From Sphingomonadaceae bacterium (GTDB lineage Bacteria > Pseudomonadota > Alphaproteobacteria > Sphingomonadales > Sphingomonadaceae): a DNA stretch of 14,394 bases. The translations under genes and the position numbers were made by a program. Positions 6,712 through 14,394 of the stretch are shown here, one piece after another. The stretch spans positions 1 through 14,394 of the forward strand of contig JACVCM010000079.1 in assembly GCA_016742125.1 (NCBI GenBank). Reading direction: 5' to 3'. Position 1 is the stretch's first letter. Each line of letters begins with the position of its first letter. Under the pieces are notes generated by a model. The model was not told the origin of the DNA. It made no database searches and was given only the letters and a program-made list of their open reading frames with translations.

Positions 6712-9060
6712 TCAGAATCCGACGCGGAACGAGGCACCGAATATGCGGGGATCCAGAAGGAACGCGCTGCGAAAGCTGCCAACGAGATTTGAGTTGGCCT
6801 CAAGGAAGGTAATATCGTCATCATTGAGCAAATTCTTGACGAAGAGAGTGAGACTCAAATCCTTCTCCTGATTTTCAATCCTGACCGATGCATCGAACTG
6901 TTTCCAGCTGTCGACCCGGTCAGCGCCCAGATTGAACTCTCTCGAATAAAATCCGCTTTGCGAGTAGAAATCAAGTCGCGGGCGCACCGTCCAGTCATTC
7001 CCTGCCTGCACCGTATATTCGGCGGCCAGTTTCAACGTGCGCTTGGGGGCGTTTGGCAACTGATTCCCCTGGATGTCGAAAAACGCACCACCCCGCGTGG
7101 GATCGGACGAACGGAAGCTGCTGCGGATTTCGGCATCGAGTAGACCCAGCGCGCTTTCGAAGCGCAGGCCCTCGACCGGCTCTGCCTGCATTTCCAGCTC
7201 AAAGCCACGCACGCGCGACTTCGGAATATTCACATTGGTCGCAAGCGTCCCGACGATATTGCCGACGATCAGGTTCTTGTAGTCGTAATTGAACAGCGCC
7301 ATGTTGAGGCGCAACCGGCCATCGAGCAATATGTTCTTATGCCCAAATTCGATGGCGTCGATCGTTTCGGAATCGAAAGTCGGGACGCCGACATTGCCGG
7401 GGTTGAAACCGCCCGACTTGAAACCACGCGAAAATGACAGATAGATATTGGTATCGTCGGTCAGGTCATTGGCGGGATTCCAGTTGATGACAGCACGCCC
7501 GGTAACCTTGTCAAAGGTCGCATTGCCGATAAAGGGGGGAGGTGTGACAAAAGTACCGCTGGTTGTCACAATCCGCTTTTTATCTTCGGAATAGCGCAAA
7601 CCGGCAATGACGTTCAGCTCGGGCGTGATGTCGAAATAGACCTCGCCAAATGCCGCGAGCGACTTGACTTTGCCAAGCCGCGTGTCGCCGATGGCTATCG
7701 ATCCGTTCAGGGTGTTGGCAGGCACCCATGTGGCGACAAATCCGCTGCCTTCAGCGTTCATGTAATAGCCGCCGGCGAGGAAGTTGAACGCACCGTCGAA
7801 ATCGGATGCCAACCGCACTTCCTGACTGAACTGCTTTGCCGAACCGCTACCGGTCTGGGAGGTACGATAATCGGTGGTAGTGACGGGCTTGCCTGATAGC
7901 AAATAGGTGAGAACACCATTGCCCCGGCCATCATTAGGGACGACGCGTGTTCCGAATGTACCCGGATTGAAGGCGTTGGGACGATAGCCCTGGTCAAAAT
8001 CACGTTCGCTGCTGTTGTCGCCGTTGCGATAACCGGTCACCGAAGTCAGCGTCAGATTGCCAATCTCCTGATTGATTTCGAGCGCGGCCAGAAAATCCTC
8101 AGCCTTGCGCCACGGACGGACATCGATGTTCACTGTACGAAGATCGGACGGATTCGGTGCAAATGTCCCTGGACGCACAACGCCGGGCAGAAAGATCGAA
8201 TCGATAAGGAAGTTGTTGGTGGGAAATGCGGTGGAGACTGAGTCCGGTCCGCAGCCGAAAGACGGGTTTGGCGTACACAGCGACTTTGCTGCTTCCTGAC
8301 GGTCGCTGTCTTCGGAAAAATAGATCAGCGTCAGATCGACAGTGGTGCTGTCGGTCGGTTCGAGCCGGGTTGTCGACCGGAGGCTATACTGGTCGCGCCC
8401 ATCGATCCGCGTGTCGTCGAACAGGTTTTTGGTATAGCCGTCGCGTTTGATATAGTTGGCGGCGAAGCGCTGATAGATGCCGTCCGCAATCGGAATGTTC
8501 ACCGCGGCGTTCATGCGCACGCCGCGAAATGATTCCAGCTGGACCTCGACATGACCTTCGAATTCGCGTGTAGGCCGTTTTGTTATATAATGGATGACGC
8601 CGCCTGTCGTGTTGCGACCGAACAATGTCCCTTGCGGGCCGCGCAAAATCTCGATCCGCTCCATGTCGAAAAATTCGCCGAAGGAGCTGCCTGATTGCAG
8701 AAAGACGCCATTCACCAGGACACCGATATTGGTGTCGCCGGTGCCACCAAAGGATGACGACCCAACGCCGCGTATCGTGATATTCCTGTTGGCGGCCAGC
8801 GTGACGTTGGGTGCGTTGAACTGAAGATCCTTGCCATCCTCGATCTTCGCATCGTCGAGCGCAGCACCGGTCAAGGCGGTGATAGCGATCGGCACGTCCT
8901 GCAGATTTTGCTCGCGCTTTTGCGCGGTGACGACGATTTCGTCATTGCCCCCGTCGGAATCACTCGGTGCCTCATTCTGCGCCCGCGCGCCGCTGGCGGT
9001 TGCTATCGCCAGCGTAGCGGCCGAACAGGTCAGGAATTTCGATAGTGACGGATATTTCAT
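6712..9060 (-). CDS. TonB-dependent outer-membrane receptor
   Basis: 782 residues. Signal peptide about 1-28 (ending GARAQ), then an acidic spacer and the TonB box EIVVTA at 41-46. The plug domain spans about 54-165, with ITIRGVG, the segment VNGVF and the end motif ERIEILRGPQGTLFGRNTTGGVI. The 22-strand barrel runs to the C-terminal Phe782 (FGASFRVGF), the usual signal for outer-membrane assembly. It should import a substrate too large or too hydrophobic for porins, using energy from TonB-ExbBD. Sphingomonads use many such receptors for plant-, lignin- or polymer-derived compounds; the ligand here is not predictable from sequence. A strong ribosome site GGAGG lies seven bases before the ATG. 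The 24-bp operator shared with the dehydrogenase promoter lies about 50-75 bases upstream, which ties uptake to that pathway. Confidence 0.93.
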   Translation of the reverse strand: MKYPSLSKFLTCSAATLAIATASGARAQNEAPSDSDGGNDEIVVTAQKREQNLQDVPIAITALTGAALDDAKIEDGKDLQFNAPNVTLAANRNITIRGVGSSSFGGTGDTNIGVLVNGVFLQSGSSFGEFFDMERIEILRGPQGTLFGRNTTGGVIHYITKRPTREFEGHVEVQLESFRGVRMNAAVNIPIADGIYQRFAANYIKRDGYTKNLFDDTRIDGRDQYSLRSTTRLEPTDSTTVDLTLIYFSEDSDRQEAAKSLCTPNPSFGCGPDSVSTAFPTNNFLIDSIFLPGVVRPGTFAPNPSDLRTVNIDVRPWRKAEDFLAALEINQEIGNLTLTSVTGYRNGDNSSERDFDQGYRPNAFNPGTFGTRVVPNDGRGNGVLTYLLSGKPVTTTDYRTSQTGSGSAKQFSQEVRLASDFDGAFNFLAGGYYMNAEGSGFVATWVPANTLNGSIAIGDTRLGKVKSLAAFGEVYFDITPELNVIAGLRYSEDKKRIVTTSGTFVTPPPFIGNATFDKVTGRAVINWNPANDLTDDTNIYLSFSRGFKSGGFNPGNVGVPTFDSETIDAIEFGHKNILLDGRLRLNMALFNYDYKNLIVGNIVGTLATNVNIPKSRVRGFELEMQAEPVEGLRFESALGLLDAEIRSSFRSSDPTRGGAFFDIQGNQLPNAPKRTLKLAAEYTVQAGNDWTVRPRLDFYSQSGFYSREFNLGADRVDSWKQFDASVRIENQEKDLSLTLFVKNLLNDDDITFLEANSNLVGSFRSAFLLDPRIFGASFRVGF

Positions 9061-9101
9061 AGCTCATCCTCCCGGTCTGACGCTTGTGCGCCGTTAGGGG
9101 A

Positions 9102-9130
9102 CGGATATTATTTATTGTAATATTCGTCAA
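9102..9130 (-). promoter_or_regulatory. Possible promoter of the TonB-dependent receptor gene
   Basis: On the minus strand TTGACG (9125-9130) lies 17 bases before TATCCG (9102-9107). A better-looking -10, TAATAT (9105-9110), is only 14 bases away, so the exact boxes are uncertain. Either way the -35 region falls inside the 24-bp inverted repeat. Confidence 0.4.
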
Positions 9131-9134
9131 TAAA
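9111..9134. promoter_or_regulatory. Operator: 24-bp inverted repeat, copy 2 (TonB receptor promoter)
   Basis: TTTATTG (9111-9117), ten bases, then CAATAAA (9128-9134) is a perfect inverted repeat with 7-bp arms. It differs from the copy at 2200-2223 at three positions only and has the same orientation relative to the leftward gene it precedes. It covers the likely -35 box, as expected of a repressor site. Confidence 0.72.
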
Positions 9135-9202
9135 GATTCTCTGTGAGCTGCCTTAACGACCTTCCAGTCGGCTTAATCCTCTGTTATTGACTATAAATCA
9201 AT

Positions 9203-11581
9203 TTATGGAACCGGATCGACAAAATCCCGAAGCGCCTCAGCTTGGGCATTCTGCAGGCTCGATTCGGTGACATTAGGATCGAAATCGATGACGCGTGCCC
9301 CCGACGGACGGGACGACTTGCGCCACAAAGCCGCGCTGGTAACGCCATCGAACACGTCCGATGTACTGGCGCGAAGATGCTCTTTCCAGAGCAATATCCG
9401 GAACGCCTGTGCGATGCTCAACGGCGCGCCAGCGACCTGTTCCGACTGCTCGCGAAAGGCCGATGCGGTGATGATATTCGGATCGGCCACGGGATCGGAA
9501 AAGATGAAGGCATTGACCTCGCTGTCATGCAGATATCCGCGCCGGTTGCAATTGGCCGAACCGATGACGGCGAGTTCGTCATCGAAAACCCAGCATTTCG
9601 AGTGGATATAGTCGTGGCAGCCAAAGCTCGGCTCGCTCTGGCTATGCGAAAGCTGATAAACCCCGACCTTGGCAATGTCGGCGGCAGACAGGCCGCTCAG
9701 CATCGTCTCGATGAAGTTCCGCCTGTAATGACCCGCAACGAATGGCACGCTCATCTTGTTGCCCGGTATCAATATGGTGACATGCTGAAGCCGCGGGATG
9801 GCGGCGTTCAGCGCCGTTGCCATATCGCGATTGCGCGGGTGCTTGGGATCCGGATAATCGAACAGATATTGATCCTCTATATAGATGAAGCGGTTGGCCG
9901 CCGCTATCGCGACGAGCAGCAAGCGCTGGATGTCGCGCTCCGGCTTGAAAGTGCCGGGGTTGTGCACGGGATTGAAAGTGCGCGCGATGATGACTGACGA
10001 GGTGCCTCTGGTCAGCATGTCGAATGGAGCGGGCCTCGTGACCGGACCGGGCACCGGTTCGCTCGCCCCCCGCAAGGGCTCGATCTTGTGGGCGGGATCC
10101 GCCTCTATTTCCGCGCCCTTGGGATGATGATTCCACCGCTTGACGAAGGTATCGAGCAGATCCCATGCCGAAGGGCCGACAATGCGGCAATGGGTGTCGT
10201 GCTGCGGATCGCCGGTCTTTATCTCATACAGACGGTTGGCGTTGATATCGACGCCGCCACAATAAGCGACGAGCGTCTCGCCGCGTTTGACGATAAGCAC
10301 TTTCTGATGGTGCGCCCCGGTCATCCGGATCAGGTCGGGGCGGATGGCCGCGAGGATGATCGGGATCAGTTCGGGAGCCACACGCGCGGCGACCAGCGCA
10401 GCCCACAACCTCTTGGTCGATGCCGGCGTCTTGTTGGCGGTTTCGTCGTCGCGGATGGCCGCGCCGTTTTTCATCAGATTGATCCGCGTCACCGCAATCT
10501 GGCCTTCGAGCGGGGGTTTTGCCCATAGCATGACCCGGACCTGGACATCATTGTCAGACGCCCGCTGCAGCAGGTTGATGATGTTGCGGCCCTGCCCTGA
10601 CTGTTTGTCCGAAATCGGGCAGGCATTGGGATAGATCCCGTTGCTGGGGTCTTTGGGCACCATGTCGAAATCGGCAGTCATGTCCCAGCCGAGAAGATAG
10701 ATATAATCCTTCTTCCCATTGGCTGCGCGGATATCGACTTCCATCTGTTCGAAGGTGGAGCGCCCGTCGATCAGGGTCCGCACCGCATTGCCGCTGCGCA
10801 GCTTTGCATGTGGTGACAGGAATGGTTGCAAAATCGGTCCCCAGCGTGGCGGGTCGAGCGGTCGGTCGACGACGGGGATGATATTGGGTGGCGGCGGAGG
10901 CACAGGAACCGGCGGATCGATGGGCTGCTCATAGCTCCACGCATCGAGTTGCGCCCAGGTCTTCGGCCCAATGATGCCGTCCCATTCATTGGGCTGGCCG
11001 GGGAAGGCAAGACGCTGGAATGAAACCGTTGCGCCCCGCGTATTGGGCCCAAAAATTCCGTCGACGGTCAATGGGCAGCGAGCGATGCGGCTCTGCATCC
11101 TGGCTGCCCGATTGCTGTCGATGCGATTCAGCCGCTCCTGAGCCTCGACAACTGCAGGACCGCGCGAGCCTTGGCGGATCGTCGGCATCGATGTCGCAGG
11201 CGGAGGGAGTGGCGGCGTTTCGGCAAAGGCTTGTTCAGACGCGCCAACGCGCACGACCGTAAGATCATCGCGCAGCATATGATCCGGACCATGCAGTCGC
11301 AGCCGGACATTGGCCGGAGCACCGAATGCGGTCGCCCCGACATCGATCGCTTCGGCTTCAGCTTCGCCATTTTGGGCAATCTCGCCGGTCAGGATGAAGG
11401 TGCGCACGGGACCGGACAGCGGCTGGCGCACGACGATGTCGCCAGCCTGCAAATTGGCCGCGACCCTCCGCCCCGGCCATGCCGCAACGCTGACCCCGGG
11501 ATCGCCCGGATCGAGCGCACGCGCCAGCAGGTCGCTTCGGGGTTGCATCTGTTCGGCGAAATCTTCGGCAAAGCGGTACAT
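9203..11581 (-). CDS. Phospholipase D-like protein with peptidoglycan-binding domain
   Basis: 792 residues without an evident Sec signal peptide. Order of parts: an N-terminal module with WPGRRVAANLQAGDIVVR at 35-52 and DLTVVRV near 106-112; a peptidoglycan-binding domain at about 133-214 (RCPLTVDGIFG, DGIIGPKTW); a proline-rich linker at 219-245; then a phospholipase D fold at about 250-740. The second HKD motif is complete: His660, Lys662 and Asp667, followed by GSAN. The first has His425 and Lys427 in HHQKVLIV but Lys432 where Asp is usual. IEDQY at 568-572 and GGVD at 442-445 are also typical of the family. It likely cleaves phosphodiester bonds in phospholipids, or possibly nucleic acid or cardiolipin, while bound to cell wall. 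Start: AGGAG (11590-11594) lies eight bases before the ATG. It follows the protease/lysozyme-like gene by 33 bases, so both should be one transcript. Confidence 0.82.
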   Translation of the reverse strand: MYRFAEDFAEQMQPRSDLLARALDPGDPGVSVAAWPGRRVAANLQAGDIVVRQPLSGPVRTFILTGEIAQNGEAEAEAIDVGATAFGAPANVRLRLHGPDHMLRDDLTVVRVGASEQAFAETPPLPPPATSMPTIRQGSRGPAVVEAQERLNRIDSNRAARMQSRIARCPLTVDGIFGPNTRGATVSFQRLAFPGQPNEWDGIIGPKTWAQLDAWSYEQPIDPPVPVPPPPPNIIPVVDRPLDPPRWGPILQPFLSPHAKLRSGNAVRTLIDGRSTFEQMEVDIRAANGKKDYIYLLGWDMTADFDMVPKDPSNGIYPNACPISDKQSGQGRNIINLLQRASDNDVQVRVMLWAKPPLEGQIAVTRINLMKNGAAIRDDETANKTPASTKRLWAALVAARVAPELIPIILAAIRPDLIRMTGAHHQKVLIVKRGETLVAYCGGVDINANRLYEIKTGDPQHDTHCRIVGPSAWDLLDTFVKRWNHHPKGAEIEADPAHKIEPLRGASEPVPGPVTRPAPFDMLTRGTSSVIIARTFNPVHNPGTFKPERDIQRLLLVAIAAANRFIYIEDQYLFDYPDPKHPRNRDMATALNAAIPRLQHVTILIPGNKMSVPFVAGHYRRNFIETMLSGLSAADIAKVGVYQLSHSQSEPSFGCHDYIHSKCWVFDDELAVIGSANCNRRGYLHDSEVNAFIFSDPVADPNIITASAFREQSEQVAGAPLSIAQAFRILLWKEHLRASTSDVFDGVTSAALWRKSSRPSGARVIDFDPNVTESSLQNAQAEALRDFVDPVP

Positions 11582-11614
11582 GGCATCAACTCCTGAAAGG
11601 GACAGCGGATAAAA

Positions 11615-14394
11615 TCAGGGTGCGAAAGACCCCCGGGCATTGGAGAAGCTGGCAAAGGCGGAGGCGCGGTGCGGATCGATTGCCGCGAGCGCCGCGACCA
11701 CGGCCCGTTCGGCGCGGGCCTTCCAGACTTCCTGCGTGAGGTCGGCGCCCGTATTGCCCTGCACGAACTGGTCGAGCGCGGCTTTGACCGTCTGCGTCAC
11801 CCTCCCCACCCCGCTGCCCACATGCCGGTCTGTCATGACGCCCACGCCATAGGCTGAACTGACCACATCGCCGATTGTGACGGGGTGGCCGGTCACACGA
11901 CGGGCGCGCAAGGCGGTTATCTTTGTCGCGATAGCATGTTCTATCTGGATTTGCTGGACGACCTGCTCGACGCCGAGCCGCGAGAGTACAGCGATCAGCT
12001 TCGCATCGGTTTGCATGGCCAGCGCCGCAGGGCCACCGTTCAGCACCGTACCATCGGCCCGCGTGAGCTGCGCGCCCGTCGAGGTGACATCAAGGCCATA
12101 ACGCTCCATGCGATTTTCGAACAGCTGGGGCTCGCGGCGCTTGATTTCCGCCAACAACGCCACCAGCGAACCGTCACCACCCTCGCCAAATGTCCACTGA
12201 ATGAAGCCCCATGTGACAATCGCCCGGTCCCATGTGTTGACGTTGGAGAATGTCCCTTCATGGTGCGAGATGATCGACAATATGCGCAAATGATCGCCTG
12301 TTGCGAACTGCCCGAGCCTTGTAGTGACAAGCGCACGGCTGTCATTGTCGCCTTTGCCTTCGAAGCCCCTGGCATCGATGGTTGCGTAGGCGATGACATT
12401 GTCATGCAATCTTATCGTCTCGCCATCGACCTGAAGCACATGCCGGTTTTGGGTGATCGGGACCAGCGGTACGAACGTGGCAATCAACCGGTCGACCTCC
12501 GCATGCGCGGTGGTTCGGTCTGCTTCCAGCGTTGCAACCCGTTGCTCAGCCTGCTGGATCGCGGCCTGGTCGCGCCCGCGACGGGCGCGAGCGAGCGCCC
12601 GGTCAGCCGTCTGCCGTTGTCGTGCGATTTCACGCAGGCGCCGGTTATGTGCATGGCCATTGCTTTGCAGCCATGTGCGAATGGCCGTTGATGCCCGCTC
12701 GACCGCCGCATGGTTGCGTGCGACTGCCGCTTCGGCGGCGGCTATCCGCTGGCGCGTGCGCGCACTGGGCGTAGTTCCGGGAGCTACGGTGGCCCTCAGC
12801 GCAGCGAGCCGCTCCTCTGCAGTCGCCTCCCCATTGCGCGCAACAGCGAGCTGGCGGAATATGGCGCGTTTGGACGGGGTATTGGCATAGGCAATCGCGT
12901 TGAAATCCACTGCATTGGGTTTCAGCCCCAGGTCGACGCTCGTGCTGGTCATCGTGATGGCGGCAAGGTTGGTGCCGATTTGCGCGGGCGTGATCGTTTC
13001 CGCTGCCTCTGCTGCTGGAACGATCGGCGCGACGGGTACAGGAGGCGGTGGCGCAAGATTAGCCGCCGCCATCAACGCCCTCCATGTCCGTGGGCCGATG
13101 ACACCGTCATGCTGCGACGGTTCGGCCGGGAATGCATTGCGTTGGAAAGACAGGGTGGCAAGGCGCGTTGCCCGCCCGAACGCTCCGTCGACATTCAGCG
13201 GACAGCGATCGACGCCGGGTTGCCCCGAAGCTGTCCACAAGGCGTGCACTGCGTTCAACCGCGCTTGCGCATCCATGACCGCCGGCCCGGTCGATCCGAT
13301 CCTTATGGTTGGCCGACCCACGACGGGGACGATCGGATAGACGTGGCTGTTGTCCGCCCGGACGGCCTCTGCCGAACGGATGATGGTGATATCGGGCAGG
13401 AGCAGCCCGTCGGGCCCCGCGATGCGTTCGAAGCCGGCCTCGCTGATGGTTTCAGCATAGAAGCCGGCCTCTTTTGCGGTCCCCCGTCTGCCGCATACCC
13501 CACGGCGCGGCAAGACGCGGGGTCGCGAAACCATTGTAGCCCGCCCGCGGTGCCGGTGACGCCCGCGCAAAATGATGTCCCCCGCTATCAAGGGCACCGC
13601 CAGCCGTGTCCCCGGCCATCCGATCACTTGTGTCGAAGGGGCCTGCGGGTTGATGGCCATGTTGATCAAGGTCTTGGGGTCGGGCAGGGGCTGGGCCGAT
13701 ACGCCAGGCGAAGCCGGTAAAGGTTCCGCAACCGGTTCGGGCAACGCGGGTGTTGGTTCTGGGACCGGTTCCGGTTGCGGAGGCGTGGCCGCTACGGCTG
13801 GCTCCGGGGGGAGCGCTGCCGGCCGCTCCGTTCCCACAGGCGGCGCCGGCGCCGTGTTGGCGGGTGGCTCGGTCGCCGTTTCCGGCGTGTAGAAATATTC
13901 GGATTCCAGCGCAAAATCGAGCGCCCTTGCGGCTTCCAGTTCCCGTTCCATGACGATTGTCTCCTGCTGTGCGGTGGTGAGTGTCGCTTCGTCACCGCTC
14001 GCAAGTTCGAGCGGGACCGCGACGGGATGATGTCCGTCGCGAAGCCGCCGGGCAGCGGCCACAGCGGCTTCGATGTTGAGAATGCCGTAACCCCAACGCT
14101 CCGCATGTCGTGAGGCTGTGCGGACGGGTGGTGCATCAAGCGTGGAAAATAGCGCCCGCCGGAGTGCAGCGACGGGATGCGCGCCCGCCGCCTCCAGCAT
14201 TAGCGCGACCGTTCCGGTCACATGCGGCGCGGCCATGCTGGTACCGCTCATCCGTACATATCCGGCGGGATCGTTCGCCGACGGCCTTGAGCGTACCGAC
14301 AAGACACGCACGCCGGGCGCGGCCATCAACGGCTTTTGCCGACCGTCGCGGGTTGGGCCGACGCTGGAAAAAAGCGCCAGGGGTTTGTCGGGGG
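11615..14394 (-). CDS. Subtilisin-type (S8) protease fused to peptidoglycan-binding and lysozyme-like domains (5' end outside window)
   Basis: The frame stays open to the window edge, so 925 C-terminal residues are visible; no in-window start is needed. Parts, counted from the first visible residue: end of an S8 protease domain (about 1-115) with FSSVGPTRDGR and GTSMAAPHV, whose Ser (codon 14237-14239) is the catalytic one, while the Asp and His lie outside; a proline-rich linker (about 165-240); a WPGTRLAVPLIAGDIILR segment (about 259-276); a peptidoglycan-binding domain (13067-13312; RCPLNVDGAFG, DGVIGPRTW); an alanine/arginine-rich probable coiled coil (about 525-640); and a C-terminal domain with SHHEGTFSNVNTWD and WGFIQWTFG, whose Glu (12257-12259) could be a lysozyme-type catalytic acid. 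It probably acts on protein and cell wall outside the cytoplasm. Its stop lies 33 bases before the phospholipase D-like gene, which carries the same two middle modules. The C-terminal domain is assigned only by motif resemblance. Confidence 0.78.
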   Translation of the reverse strand, partial: PDKPLALFSSVGPTRDGRQKPLMAAPGVRVLSVRSRPSANDPAGYVRMSGTSMAAPHVTGTVALMLEAAGAHPVAALRRALFSTLDAPPVRTASRHAERWGYGILNIEAAVAAARRLRDGHHPVAVPLELASGDEATLTTAQQETIVMERELEAARALDFALESEYFYTPETATEPPANTAPAPPVGTERPAALPPEPAVAATPPQPEPVPEPTPALPEPVAEPLPASPGVSAQPLPDPKTLINMAINPQAPSTQVIGWPGTRLAVPLIAGDIILRGRHRHRGRATMVSRPRVLPRRGVCGRRGTAKEAGFYAETISEAGFERIAGPDGLLLPDITIIRSAEAVRADNSHVYPIVPVVGRPTIRIGSTGPAVMDAQARLNAVHALWTASGQPGVDRCPLNVDGAFGRATRLATLSFQRNAFPAEPSQHDGVIGPRTWRALMAAANLAPPPPVPVAPIVPAAEAAETITPAQIGTNLAAITMTSTSVDLGLKPNAVDFNAIAYANTPSKRAIFRQLAVARNGEATAEERLAALRATVAPGTTPSARTRQRIAAAEAAVARNHAAVERASTAIRTWLQSNGHAHNRRLREIARQRQTADRALARARRGRDQAAIQQAEQRVATLEADRTTAHAEVDRLIATFVPLVPITQNRHVLQVDGETIRLHDNVIAYATIDARGFEGKGDNDSRALVTTRLGQFATGDHLRILSIISHHEGTFSNVNTWDRAIVTWGFIQWTFGEGGDGSLVALLAEIKRREPQLFENRMERYGLDVTSTGAQLTRADGTVLNGGPAALAMQTDAKLIAVLSRLGVEQVVQQIQIEHAIATKITALRARRVTGHPVTIGDVVSSAYGVGVMTDRHVGSGVGRVTQTVKAALDQFVQGNTGADLTQEVWKARAERAVVAALAAIDPHRASAFASFSNARGSFAP

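Noticed and set aside
9186..9202. ATTGA-N7-TCAAT inverted repeat just upstream of the receptor promoter, as an FNR box
   Set aside because: The FNR consensus is TTGAT-N4-ATCAA; here the TTGA and TCAA halves are seven bases apart instead of six, and the repeat abuts a stop codon. It may be chance in an AT-rich gap.
12710..13720. Long plus-strand open frame opposite the protease/lysozyme-like gene
   Set aside because: The minus strand carries recognisable peptidoglycan-binding and linker motifs here; the plus-strand product is rich in Arg, Cys and Pro without any family pattern.

Overview
The window looks like a chromosomal segment from an alphaproteobacterium of the Sphingomonadales. This rests on high GC, an outer-membrane receptor with the sphingomonad-style TonB box (EIVVTAQKR), a PQQ dehydrogenase most like the polyvinyl-alcohol dehydrogenases of sphingomonads, and an FnrL-type oxygen regulator. 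It is a family-level inference; there is no rRNA or other marker gene here.

Left edge (1-1132): the 3' end of a probable alpha/beta hydrolase, possibly of the exosortase A-associated kind, converges on an Fnr/FnrL-type iron-sulfur regulator read leftward.

Centre (1180-9134): a catabolic-looking cluster. An exported epoxide-hydrolase-like protein (minus) diverges from a plus-strand operon. That operon encodes a PQQ/haem c lipoprotein dehydrogenase, an exported two-domain VOC protein and a TetR regulator. The three genes are joined by two ATGA stop/start overlaps. A cytoplasmic SDR converges on tetR, with four bases shared. Next comes a leftward TonB-dependent receptor with a strong hairpin terminator behind it. 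The divergent hydrolase/dehydrogenase promoter and the receptor promoter, about 6.9 kb apart, carry nearly the same 24-bp inverted repeat (TATTG-N10-CAATA core, 21 of 24 bases equal). This is the best sign that the two ends form one regulon, and the TetR protein is its obvious candidate regulator. The picture is uptake across the outer membrane, oxidation and hydrolysis in the periplasm, then reduction or oxidation in the cytoplasm. The substrate is not known.

Right part (9203-14394): two large leftward genes 33 bp apart. The first-transcribed, cut by the window edge, joins a subtilisin-type protease domain, a proline-rich linker, a WPG/AGDI-type domain, a peptidoglycan-binding domain, a coiled-coil stretch and a lysozyme-like C-terminus. 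The second joins the same WPG/AGDI and peptidoglycan-binding modules to a two-motif phospholipase D domain. The shared modules with different catalytic domains suggest a pair of envelope-targeting effectors or lytic enzymes, and this is the least explained part of the window.

No tRNA, rRNA, insertion sequence, CRISPR array or origin was seen. No gene-free stretch exceeds about 150 bases.
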